NCBI RefSeq assembly: GCF_014643255.1
Contig: NZ_BMJI01000022.1
Location: 1 to 52,111, forward strand
Reading direction: 5' to 3'
From: Tersicoccus solisilvae
Lineage (GTDB): Bacteria; Actinomycetota; Actinomycetes; Actinomycetales; Micrococcaceae
Length of the DNA stretch: 52,111 nt
Below, piece after piece: positions 26,303 to 33,985 of the stretch. The first letter of the stretch is position 1. Each line of letters begins with the position of its first letter. The translations under genes were made by a program, and so were the position numbers. Below the pieces are notes generated by a model. The model saw only the letters and a list, made by a program, of their open reading frames with translations, was not told where the DNA came from and ran no database searches.

Positions 26303-26728
26303 ATGGATTCCCTGTACACCGCCGAAGCGCTCTCGACCGGGGCCGGCCGCAACGGCCGCACCCGCACCGCCGACGGCACCCTCGACCTGCAGCTGGCCAC
26401 GCCGACGAGCATGGGCGGGGACGGCAACGGCGCGAATCCCGAGCAGCTCTTCGCCGCCGGTTACGCGGCCTGCTTTCACAGTGCGCTGCAGGGCGTGGCC
26501 CGCAGGGCCAAGGTGGACCTCGGCGACTCCTCGGTCGGTGCCCGCGTCTCCATCGGACGCAACGACGACGGTGAGGGTTTCGGCCTCGCTGTCGAGCTGG
26601 AGGTGACCATCCCCGACCTGCCGCACGAGCAGGCGCAGGAACTCGCGGACGCCGCCCACCGGGTGTGCCCCTACTCCAATGCCACGCGCGGCAACATCCC
26701 CGTCACCGTCACCGTCACGGACGACTGA
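26303..26728 (+). CDS. ohr: Organic hydroperoxide resistance protein (Ohr/OsmC family)
   Basis: 141 aa. Ohr is a thiol peroxidase that reduces organic hydroperoxides using lipoyl or other dithiols. The reactive cysteine is in LFAAGYAACFHSAL (C57), the resolving one in RVCPYSNATRGN (C122); R16 (GAGRNG) and E47 (NPEQLF) complete the active site. The start ATG has a GGAAGG-like site. The next gene, a flavin disulfide reductase, begins 2 nt after the stop, so they form an operon; a lipoyl/disulfide reductase partner would make biochemical sense. Confidence 0.93.
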   Translation: MDSLYTAEALSTGAGRNGRTRTADGTLDLQLATPTSMGGDGNGANPEQLFAAGYAACFHSALQGVARRAKVDLGDSSVGARVSIGRNDDGEGFGLAVELEVTIPDLPHEQAQELADAAHRVCPYSNATRGNIPVTVTVTDD

Positions 26729-26730
26729 CC

Positions 26731-28176
26731 ATGAGTGACGGAACGGGCGAGGCCCGCGCCCTGACCACCGACGTCGTCGTCATCGGCGCCGGGCCGGTCG
26801 GGGAGAACGTGGCCGACCGCCTCATCGCCGGCGGCTTGACGGCCGTGGTGGTCGAGGCCGACCTCGCCGGCGGCGAGTGCTCCTACTGGGCGTGCATGCC
26901 GTCGAAGGCGCTGATCCGGCCCCTGACGGCGGTGCACGCCGCCCGGGCCGTCGACGGTGCCGCCCAGGCGGTGACCGGCACGGTCGACGTCGAGCGCGTC
27001 TTCGCGCGTCGTGACGAGTTCACCTCCCACTGGGACGACGCCGGCCAGGTCGAGTGGATCGAGGGCATCGGCGCGACGTTCCTGCGCGGTCGCGGCCGGA
27101 TCAGCGGCGAGCGCGAGGTCACGGTCATGGGCGCCGACGGCGCCACCACGGTGATCACCGCGACGCACGCCGTCGTCCTGGCCACCGGGTCCACGCCGGT
27201 CACGCCGCCGATCGAGGGGCTCGAGGACGTCGCCTTCTGGGGGACCCGCGAGGCCACCTCGGCGCACGAGGCGCCGGACCGGCTCGCCGTGCTCGGCGGC
27301 GGCGTCGCCGGGATGGAACTCGCCCAGGCGTTCGCCCGGCTCGGCTCGACCGTCACCGTCATCGCCCGCTCCGGGGTGCTGGCCACGTTCCCGCGGCCCG
27401 CCGTCAAGACCGTCCTCGACGCCCTGCGCGACGAGGGCATCACCATCCACGAGAACACGGCGACCACCCGCGTCGACGCCGCGAACGACGGCACGGTGAC
27501 GATCACGCTCGACGGCGCCGATCCGGTCGTCGCCGACCGCCTGCTCGTCTCCACGGGCCGCCGGCCCGCCACGGACGGCCTCGGCCTCGAGCACGCCGGG
27601 GTGCGGCTGACCGAGAAGGGCGGGCTGCCCGAGGTGGCCCCGACCGGCCAGGTCGCGGGCACGGACTGGCTCTTCGCCGTCGGCGACGTCGCCGGCAAGG
27701 TGCTGCTGACCCACCAGGGCAAGTACGAGGCCCGCGCGACGGGCGACTTCATCGCCGCCCGTGCGGACGGGAGCACGCCCGACGCCGGCCCCTTCAGCCG
27801 GTACGCCGCCACGGCGGACGAGGTGGCGGTGCCGCAGGTGGTGTTCACCGACCCCGAACTGGCCATGGTCGGCCGCACCGTCGAGCAGGCGCGCGACGCC
27901 GGGTTGGACGTGCGGACGGTCGAGCTGCCGATCGCGGTCGCCGGCTCCTCCCTGCACGCCGACGGCTACACCGGCTGGGCGCAGCTGGTGATCGACACGT
28001 CCGACGACACCCTCGCCGGCGTCACGTTCGCCGGTCCGGACGTCTCCGAACTGCTGCACTCGGCGACGGTCGCGATCGCGGGTCAGGTACCGCTGGACCG
28101 CCTGTGGCACGCTGTTCCGGCCTACCCGACCATCAGCGAGGTATGGCTGCGGCTGCTGGAGAAAGCCGGCCGCTGA
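26731..28176 (+). CDS. Pyridine-nucleotide disulfide oxidoreductase (class I, Lpd/MerA-like)
   Basis: 481 aa. FAD-binding VVVIGAGPVGENVADRL at the N-terminus; redox motif GGECSYWACMPSKALIRP with C50 and C55; NAD(P)-binding LAVLGGGVAGMELAQAF; second FAD motif DWLFAVGDVAGKVLLTHQGK. The usual C-terminal HxHPTxxE dyad reads VPAYPTISE here, so Tyr465 stands where the catalytic His of Lpd is expected, with E470 kept. It is therefore not a standard lipoamide dehydrogenase. Coupled to ohr, it may recycle a dithiol used by Ohr; this is inference. Confidence 0.85.
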   Translation: MSDGTGEARALTTDVVVIGAGPVGENVADRLIAGGLTAVVVEADLAGGECSYWACMPSKALIRPLTAVHAARAVDGAAQAVTGTVDVERVFARRDEFTSHWDDAGQVEWIEGIGATFLRGRGRISGEREVTVMGADGATTVITATHAVVLATGSTPVTPPIEGLEDVAFWGTREATSAHEAPDRLAVLGGGVAGMELAQAFARLGSTVTVIARSGVLATFPRPAVKTVLDALRDEGITIHENTATTRVDAANDGTVTITLDGADPVVADRLLVSTGRRPATDGLGLEHAGVRLTEKGGLPEVAPTGQVAGTDWLFAVGDVAGKVLLTHQGKYEARATGDFIAARADGSTPDAGPFSRYAATADEVAVPQVVFTDPELAMVGRTVEQARDAGLDVRTVELPIAVAGSSLHADGYTGWAQLVIDTSDDTLAGVTFAGPDVSELLHSATVAIAGQVPLDRLWHAVPAYPTISEVWLRLLEKAGR

Positions 28177-28269
28177 GGCCCCGGCCATGAACGACACCCC
28201 CACCCGCACCGCCCGGTTCTCCACGAGCCGGGCGGTGCTGTGTTCCGCGGGGTGTGAGGAACAAGCTAT

Positions 28270-28299
28270 TTGAACTGACCGGTCAGTCTAATTAGACTG
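28270..28299 (+). promoter_or_regulatory. Promoter with two overlapping palindromic operators
   Basis: -35 TTGAAC (28270-28275), 17-bp spacer, -10 TAGACT (28293-28298), then 6 nt to the GTG at 28305. ACTGACCGGTCAGT (28274-28287) and CAGTCTAATTAGACTG (28284-28299) are perfect palindromes sharing CAGT; they fill the spacer and cover the -10. Likely targets of the TetR product encoded at the end of the operon. Confidence 0.75.
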
Positions 28300-28304
28300 A
28301 ATCG

Positions 28305-29039
28305 GTGCTCACCGCTCGTCACCTGTCCGTCGCCGGACGCCATGGTCCGCTCCTGCCGCCCACTTCCCTGACCGCCGAGGAGGGCGTCCTCCATCTGGCC
28401 GTCGGCCGGACCACCGAGGAGCGCACCGCGCTCGCCCTGACCCTGAGCGGCCGCATGCGCCCGGACGGCGGCGCGGTCATGTGGGGGCACGACGACGCCA
28501 TCGGCAAGCTGCGCGCCCGCGTCGGGCTGGTGGACTCCCCCGGCGTCAACGAGCCGGAGCGCCACCAGCGGATGCGCGACGTGATCGCCGAGGACCTCTC
28601 GCTGCTGCCGAAGCCGATCCGGCAGCGGCCCGCCGTCCGGTCGTGGGCGATCGAGCACGGTCACCGGGACGCCCTCGATCGCTGGCCCGAGCAGCTCGAC
28701 GCCGCAAGCCGCCTGCGTCTGCTGGCCGATCTGGCCCTGGCCGACGACCGGATGACGGCGCTGGTGTTCGACGGCCCCGACCGGTTGACCTTCGACGACG
28801 CGGCGTGGCTGGACGTCCTGTCCGACTACGCGTCGCATGGGCTCGTGGTGGTCGCCGTCGTCACGGCGGTCCCGCCGACCTGGGACGGCCCGCTCACCGT
28901 CATCGGCGCCGACGACGGGACGGGCGAGAACGGCGAGGACGGCGACACCGTCCCCGGATTTATCCCCGGATTCGCCGAGATCGACGCCGACACCACGACC
29001 CACCAACCGACCGCCGACCCGGCGAAGGACGACCGATGA
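28305..29039 (+). CDS. Degenerate ABC-type ATPase-like protein
   Basis: 244 aa from a GTG, apparently leaderless. The layout follows an ABC ATPase (MLTARHLSVAGRHGPLLPPT, then SGRMRPDGGAVMWG), but the Walker A position reads AVGRTTEERTALAL, without GxxGxGK[ST]. The signature region is WPEQLDAASRLRLLADLALA, and Walker B-like ALVFDGPDRL lacks the usual Glu. ATP hydrolysis is doubtful. The acidic C-terminal tail is unusual. It overlaps the YhgE/Pip gene by 4 nt and shares its operon with TetR, so a structural or regulatory partner of the membrane protein is inferred. Confidence 0.7.
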   Translation: MLTARHLSVAGRHGPLLPPTSLTAEEGVLHLAVGRTTEERTALALTLSGRMRPDGGAVMWGHDDAIGKLRARVGLVDSPGVNEPERHQRMRDVIAEDLSLLPKPIRQRPAVRSWAIEHGHRDALDRWPEQLDAASRLRLLADLALADDRMTALVFDGPDRLTFDDAAWLDVLSDYASHGLVVVAVVTAVPPTWDGPLTVIGADDGTGENGEDGDTVPGFIPGFAEIDADTTTHQPTADPAKDDR

Positions 29040-31582
29040 CCACCCTGAGACTTGCCCTGTCCGAGCTGAAGCGGATGACCAGCGGGCGCCTGCCCGTCCT
29101 CGCCCTCGTCGCCATGCTCCTGGTGCCGCTGCTCTACGGCGCCATGTATCTCTATGCGAACTGGAATCCGTACGGCAATCTCGGCAGCATCCGCGCCGCC
29201 CTCGTCGTCGACGACACGGGAGCGCAGATCGGCGGCAGACAGCAGAACGTCGGTGACGAGGTCGCGAAGAACCTGACGGACTCGAGGACGTTCGACTGGG
29301 TGCCCGTGACGTCCACCGAGCAGGCGAACGCCGGCGTGGAATCGGGCGACTACGCCTTCGCCGTGACGATCCCCGCGGACTTCAGCGCCCGGCTGGCCTC
29401 CCCGACCACCCTGTCCACCGGCAAGCCGGCCCAGCAGGCGGCGTTGAACATCACGACGAACGACGCCAATAACTACCTGCTCGGCACCATCGCCGGGAAG
29501 GTGACGACGCAGATTCACGACGCGGTCGCCAAGCAGGTGAGCACGAAGACCGCCGACGCGCTGCTGACCTCCATCGGAACGATCCACGACCAGCTCGGCA
29601 AGGCGGCCGACGGAGCCGGTCAGCTGCGCACCGGCGCCCACCAGCTCGCCGATGGCGCCTCGAAGCTGAAGGACGGCACCGCGCAGGGGGTCAGCGGCAC
29701 CGCCTCCCTGGTCGACGGGGAGAAGAAGCTGGTCGCGGGGACCGACCAGCTGAACTCCGGCGCCACCCAGCTGAACACCGGCCTCGGCACCCTGGCCGAC
29801 AAGACCACGGACCTGCCGGCCCAGACCCGGCAGCTCGCCGACGGGGCCGCGCGGCTGGACACCGGCCTCGGCACCCTCGCGGACCAGACCACGGACCTGC
29901 CCGCCCAGACCCGCCGGCTGGCCGACGGCGCCGCCCGGCTGAACACCGGGATCGGCACGATCGACGCCGGGCTGGCCGGTCTCCCGGCCCAGACCCGGCA
30001 ACTCGCCGACGGCGCCGCCCAGCTGAACACCGGCCTCGGCACCCTCGAGAGCAGCACCGCCGGCCTTCCCGCTCAGACCCGGCAACTCGCCGACGGCGCC
30101 GCGCAGGTCGCGGCCGGCAACGCGGCACTGAACACGGCGGTCCAGGGCATGGTCGCCGAGCTCGACGCCGTGCCCGACGCCGCATGGCAGCGCGTGGTGA
30201 CATCGACCGAGCAGCTGCGCGCGGAGGGCGTCATCGACGACGCGGCCGCGAAGCAGATCCTCGCCCGCTACGACGCCACCCAGCAGTCCGCGGAGCTGGA
30301 GGCGGCGCGCCAGCGCGTCACCCAGGCCGCCGGCCAGGTCCAGGCCCTCTCGACCGGCGCGAACCAGGTCTCCGCCGGTGCCGCGAAGCTCGCCGACGCC
30401 ACCCCGGCCCTGACCACCGGCATCGCCGCCGCCCACACCGGCGCCGGGCAGCTCGCCGACGGCACCGCGCGGCTGGCCGACGGGACCGCCGCGCTGGGCA
30501 CCGGCATCGCCTCCGCCCGCGCCGGCGCCGGTCAGCTCGCCGCCGGCACGAAGGCACTGGCCGACGCCACGCCGGCGCTGACCGACGGCATCGCCGCCGC
30601 CCACACCGGTGCGGGGAAGCTCGCCACCGGCACGACCGCCCTCGCCGACGCCACCCCGGCGCTGACCGACGGCATCGCCACCGCCCACACCGGTGCCGGG
30701 AAGCTCGCCGCGGGAGCCTCGACCCTCGCCGCGGGTCAGCGTGATGCGCTCACGGGCGCCGAGAAGCTCGCCACCGGCACCCAGCAGCTCGATTCCGGGG
30801 CGCAGAGTCTGAAGGACGGGGCAGCGGAACTGGACGGCGGCTCCGGACGGCTGCACGACCAGCTCGCGCGCGGCGCCGGCCAGGTGCCGGACCCGGACGC
30901 GAAGCAGAAGCAGAACTACTCCGACGTCATCGGTGATCCGGTGGCCGTCAACGCCGTGAACCAGGCGAAGGCGAACTCCTACGGCGCCGGGCTCGCCCCG
31001 TTCTTCATGGTGCTCGCCCTCTGGATCGGCCTGTTCATGCTGGCCCAGACGATGCGGCCGATCTCCGAGCGCGCCCTGGCCTCCAACGGGGCGGCGTGGA
31101 AGATCGCCGTCGGCGGCTGGCTGCCCTTCGTCGCCGTCGCTCTCGTGCAGGCCACCGCCCTGTACCTGGTCGTGCTCCTCGCCCTCGGCCTGGACGTGGC
31201 CCACCCCGTGCTCACCTGGTTGCTGATGCTGGCCGCGGCCCTGGCGTTCAGCGCCCTCATCCAGGGACTGATCGCCCTGCTCGGCGCCGTCGGCAAGTTC
31301 GCCGTCCTCATCCTGCTGGTGCTCCAGCTGGTCGGCTCGGGCGGCACCTTCCCCTGGCAGACCGTCCCGGTCCCGCTGCAGTTCGTCCACGTGGTGCTGC
31401 CGATGGGCCGGGTCATCGACGAGATGCGCACCCTGATCTACGGCGCCGACCTCTCGGCCCTGCCCGCGGTGTTCGCGAGCCTGCTTATGTACGTCATGAT
31501 CGGCGTATGCCTGTCGACCCTGGCCGCCCGACGCCGCAAGTACTGGACCCTGTCCCGACTCCAGCCGGAGATCGCCCTGTGA
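29036..31582 (+). CDS. YhgE/Pip-family membrane protein with repeated periplasmic-side coiled coil
   Basis: 848 aa. One N-terminal membrane helix (about 18-40: LPVLALVAMLLVPLLYGAM) is followed by a large extracytoplasmic part and about five C-terminal helices (about 650-840), the YhgE/Pip and ABC-2-like layout. The extracytoplasmic part carries LPAQTRQLADGAA-type repeats (about 260-371) and ATPALTDGIAAAHTGAGKLA-type repeats (about 454-565), each 28 residues long, likely alpha-helical coiled coil. Family members include phage-infection proteins and export-like systems; the substrate is unknown. Overlaps both neighbours by 4 nt. Confidence 0.86.
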   Translation: MTTLRLALSELKRMTSGRLPVLALVAMLLVPLLYGAMYLYANWNPYGNLGSIRAALVVDDTGAQIGGRQQNVGDEVAKNLTDSRTFDWVPVTSTEQANAGVESGDYAFAVTIPADFSARLASPTTLSTGKPAQQAALNITTNDANNYLLGTIAGKVTTQIHDAVAKQVSTKTADALLTSIGTIHDQLGKAADGAGQLRTGAHQLADGASKLKDGTAQGVSGTASLVDGEKKLVAGTDQLNSGATQLNTGLGTLADKTTDLPAQTRQLADGAARLDTGLGTLADQTTDLPAQTRRLADGAARLNTGIGTIDAGLAGLPAQTRQLADGAAQLNTGLGTLESSTAGLPAQTRQLADGAAQVAAGNAALNTAVQGMVAELDAVPDAAWQRVVTSTEQLRAEGVIDDAAAKQILARYDATQQSAELEAARQRVTQAAGQVQALSTGANQVSAGAAKLADATPALTTGIAAAHTGAGQLADGTARLADGTAALGTGIASARAGAGQLAAGTKALADATPALTDGIAAAHTGAGKLATGTTALADATPALTDGIATAHTGAGKLAAGASTLAAGQRDALTGAEKLATGTQQLDSGAQSLKDGAAELDGGSGRLHDQLARGAGQVPDPDAKQKQNYSDVIGDPVAVNAVNQAKANSYGAGLAPFFMVLALWIGLFMLAQTMRPISERALASNGAAWKIAVGGWLPFVAVALVQATALYLVVLLALGLDVAHPVLTWLLMLAAALAFSALIQGLIALLGAVGKFAVLILLVLQLVGSGGTFPWQTVPVPLQFVHVVLPMGRVIDEMRTLIYGADLSALPAVFASLLMYVMIGVCLSTLAARRRKYWTLSRLQPEIAL
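29813..30148 (+). repeat. Four tandem 84-bp repeats (array 1)
   Basis: Units begin at 29813, 29897, 29981 and 30065, each exactly 84 bp (28 codons), starting with the LPAQTRQLADGAA segment. 28 residues equal four heptads, which suits a coiled coil. Confidence 0.75.
30395..30730 (+). repeat. Four tandem 84-bp repeats (array 2)
   Basis: Units begin at 30395, 30479, 30563 and 30647, again exactly 84 bp, around DATPALTDGIAAAHTGAG and variants. Same period as array 1 but different sequence. Confidence 0.75.
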
Positions 31583-32205
31583 GTGCTCCGACCGGCGCGT
31601 CGGGCCCGCGAGAGCCCGTCCGCCGCCCCGCTCGGACCGCCCGGACCCGGGCGAAGCTGTTCGATGCGGCAATCACCCTGCTCGGCGAGCGGGGCCCGGC
31701 CCACGTGTCGATCGACGAGATCGCGGCCGCCGCCGGGGTGTCCAAGGGCACCGTCTACTACAACTTCTCCAGCAAGGCCGACCTGGTGGCGAAGGTGCTC
31801 GAGTCGGGGGTCGACCTGATGGAGGAGCGGCTGCGCAGCATCCCGGACGGATCCGATCCCGTCGATCGGGTCGCCGACATGGTGGGTCGCGCCCTCGAGT
31901 TCCTCGCCGAGTACCCGTCCTTCACCCGCTTGTGGATGAGTGAGATGTGGCGGCCGGCGAGCCAGTGGCAGACCGAACTGAGCGCCCTGCGCGACCGGCT
32001 GCTGAGTCTGATCCGGGAGGGCCTGCAGGCCGTGGCGCGCGTCCACGACGTCGACCCGGCCGTGCCGGTGGAGCAGCTGGCGGTCACGCTGATGGGCTCG
32101 ACGATGTTCGCCGGCCTCTCCCGTGACAACCACGGCCCGGCGCTGGAGCGGGACACCGCGGTGGCCGTCGTCATGACGGCGGTGCGCGGGTGGGTGCGCG
32201 ACTGA
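31579..32205 (+). CDS. TetR-family transcriptional regulator
   Basis: 208 aa from a GTG overlapping the YhgE/Pip stop (GTGA). The HTH is at about 22-70 (RAKLFDAAITLLGERGPAHV, SIDEIAAAAGVSKGTVYYNF, SSKADLV). The ligand domain is variable, with LWMSEMWRPASQWQTELSAL. As the last gene of the operon it most likely represses the promoter at 28270-28299, where two palindromes are found. The inducer is unknown. Confidence 0.9.
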   Translation: MSAPTGASGPREPVRRPARTARTRAKLFDAAITLLGERGPAHVSIDEIAAAAGVSKGTVYYNFSSKADLVAKVLESGVDLMEERLRSIPDGSDPVDRVADMVGRALEFLAEYPSFTRLWMSEMWRPASQWQTELSALRDRLLSLIREGLQAVARVHDVDPAVPVEQLAVTLMGSTMFAGLSRDNHGPALERDTAVAVVMTAVRGWVRD

Positions 32206-32229
32206 CGCCGGTCGACGCGCGGAGGTCCC

Positions 32230-32748
32230 TCAGCGCGGGACGGCGAACGCGGTGACGGCGGCGTCGCGCCGGTCCAGCTCGGCCCACGGGAGGTCGTGTT
32301 CGAGGAGGGTCAGCCCGAGGGTCGGATAATCGGTGCCGAGGTCGGTGACGGCGTCCTGGTCCGACTCCGCCGAGGCCAGCCGCAGCGCGACGTTCTGCAC
32401 GGCGGGGAAATGCGCGACGACCAGCAGGGTGTGCACCGTCTCCGGGACGTGGTTGATCACGGTGAGCATGCCCGTGGTGCCCGCGTTGTAGAGGTCGTCG
32501 CGCAGCTGCGGTGTCGGCGCCTTCTCCCCCAGTTCCTGGCACACCCACGTGGTGGTCTGCCGGGTGCGCAGCGCACTGGAGCAGAGGATGAAGTCCGGGA
32601 CGACGCCGTGGTCGCGCATCCACCGCCCGGCGGCGGGCGCCTCGTCGTGACCGCGCGTGGCGAGCGGCCGGTCGTGGTCGGTGACCTCCGGCGCGGTGGC
32701 CGCCTTGGCGTGACGCAGCAGGAGGAGACGACGCAGATCGGGGCTCAT
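32230..32748 (-). CDS. SixA-like histidine phosphatase
   Basis: 172 aa, the size of SixA phosphohistidine phosphatases. RRLLLLRHAKAATAP has the RH motif (R12, H13); the second histidine appears in LLVVAHFPAVQNVALRLA. In E. coli SixA acts on phospho-His in phosphorelay or PTS proteins; here the target is unknown. The ATG sits 6 nt after TAGACT, so it looks leaderless. Confidence 0.82.
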   Translation of the reverse strand: MSPDLRRLLLLRHAKAATAPEVTDHDRPLATRGHDEAPAAGRWMRDHGVVPDFILCSSALRTRQTTTWVCQELGEKAPTPQLRDDLYNAGTTGMLTVINHVPETVHTLLVVAHFPAVQNVALRLASAESDQDAVTDLGTDYPTLGLTLLEHDLPWAELDRRDAAVTAFAVPR

Positions 32749-32754
32749 CCGGCG

Positions 32755-32760
32755 AGTCTA
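32755..32760 (-). promoter_or_regulatory. -10 box of leaderless sixA-like promoter
   Basis: TAGACT on the minus strand, then CGCCGG, then the ATG at 32748. No clear -35. Confidence 0.5.
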
Positions 32761-32798
32761 GCCAGCCGGACGAGCCCCGATGCGCGCGGGGGTCGGCG

Positions 32799-33602
32799 TC
32801 AGATGGAGTACTCGGGAGCGGCCCAGACGACCACCTCGGGGTGGTCGTAGAACCGGTAGCCCTGGCCCCGCACGGTTCGCACGGTGTTGGCGAGACGCCC
32901 GAGCTTGGACCGCAGCCGGCGGATGTGCACGTCGATGGTGCGCTCGTTGGGCGCCTCCTCGGCGTTGCGCCACAGGCCGTGGAGCAGCTCGTCCCGGCTC
33001 ACGGTCCGCACGCCGTTCTCCACCAGGAAGTTCAGCAGCTCGAACTCCTTGAACGTCAGGTTCAGCAGCTCCCCGTCGAGGAACACCTCCCGGCGCGAGA
33101 GGTCGATGAGCACGCCCGTCGGCCGGTTGACGGTCGGGGCGGGCGCGGGTTCGGGCTGCCGGGACCGAGCACCGGTGATGGTCGGATCGCCGAGCGTGCT
33201 GCGCACCACCTCGAGATCGCTGCCGACGGCGTCGTTGGGGGCCAGCGCCACCGCGGCATAGCTCTCGGCGCCCGGGACGACGGAGCGGACGTGCGTGCGC
33301 AGCTCCTGCACGAGCTTGACGAGGCTGGTGCCGTTCTCCGCCGCGGCCTGCTCGTCCAGACCGACGTAGATGACGAAGCCTCGCGCCGAGCTCTCCGACT
33401 CCGAGGCGGTCACCTCGTCGGACAGGGAGGAGGCGGTGGCGTCGGAGCCGGTCGGCACCGAGCGCAGGCCCGGGAAGTGGCCGACGACGGGCATCGGACC
33501 CGTGGGCGGGAGGGCACGGCGATTGGCGAAGCCGCGCGGCGGGACGGCCTTCTGCCGGTTCCGCTGGGAGATGTGGACGTATCCGGACGAGGCGACAGAC
33601 AT
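32799..33602 (-). CDS. Winged-helix regulator with OmpR-type DNA-binding domain and no receiver
   Basis: 267 aa. The C-terminal 100 residues are an OmpR/PhoB winged helix (LLNLTFKEFELLNFLVENGV, RTVSRDELLHGLW, ERTIDVHIRRLRSKLG, TVRGQGYRF). The N-terminal part is not a receiver domain: no phospho-acceptor Asp pattern is seen; instead it has a low-complexity start and a segment FVIYVGLDEQAAAENGTSLV, followed by AVALAPNDAVG. Such proteins occur widely in actinobacteria as stand-alone regulators. The start has GAGG upstream. Confidence 0.8.
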   Translation of the reverse strand: MSVASSGYVHISQRNRQKAVPPRGFANRRALPPTGPMPVVGHFPGLRSVPTGSDATASSLSDEVTASESESSARGFVIYVGLDEQAAAENGTSLVKLVQELRTHVRSVVPGAESYAAVALAPNDAVGSDLEVVRSTLGDPTITGARSRQPEPAPAPTVNRPTGVLIDLSRREVFLDGELLNLTFKEFELLNFLVENGVRTVSRDELLHGLWRNAEEAPNERTIDVHIRRLRSKLGRLANTVRTVRGQGYRFYDHPEVVVWAAPEYSI

Positions 33603-33844
33603 GGGGACCTCACATGACGACGAAGGCGAACAACGGTGAATGCGTGGCGCGGGGTTCGAGGGGAACGCGCGCCTGACGCGACGACGGGCGGGTGAGCCCG
33701 TTCAGCGGGGCATTCGACGACAACACATTCGTCGCCCGGTCGGGTCGACGCCGGTGCGAGCGATCACGGTCGTGTTGTTCACGTCTCGATTGTGTCGCGG
33801 GGGCAACCGTACGTGCAAGTAACATAGGGCCGATTTGTCCACCT

Positions 33845-33865
33845 GATGAGACGGGGTGTCTCATC
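33845..33865. repeat. Inverted repeat GATGAGAC / GTCTCATC
   Basis: A perfect 8-bp inverted repeat with a 5-nt centre, 20 bp upstream (minus direction) of the TATGTT candidate. It could be an operator for the regulator gene or a second terminator stem. Confidence 0.45.
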
Positions 33866-33872
33866 TCGCCGG

Positions 33873-33904
33873 GGTCGGCCGAGAGGAACTCCGCTCGGCC
33901 GACC
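33873..33904 (-). terminator. Hairpin after the DUF5666-like gene
   Basis: GGTCGGCCGAG and CTCGGCCGACC form a perfect 11-bp stem with a 10-nt loop, about 80 bp past the stop at 33986. Confidence 0.6.
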
Positions 33905-33985
33905 GGCGTGGCCCGCCTGATCTGGGGCGATGTCGGCCGAACGGCGCCTCGTCACCTACTCCTTTGGCACCAGGAAAATCAAGTG

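Larger units (their letters stand above)
33603..33985 (-). other. 383-bp intergenic leader of the winged-helix regulator
   Basis: No gene is seen. It holds two hairpins toward the DUF5666-like gene end (listed separately) and a TATGTT -10 candidate on the minus strand (33821-33826), which would leave a leader of about 210 nt for the regulator gene. Local base use is slightly less GC-rich near 33770-33840. Confidence 0.4.
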
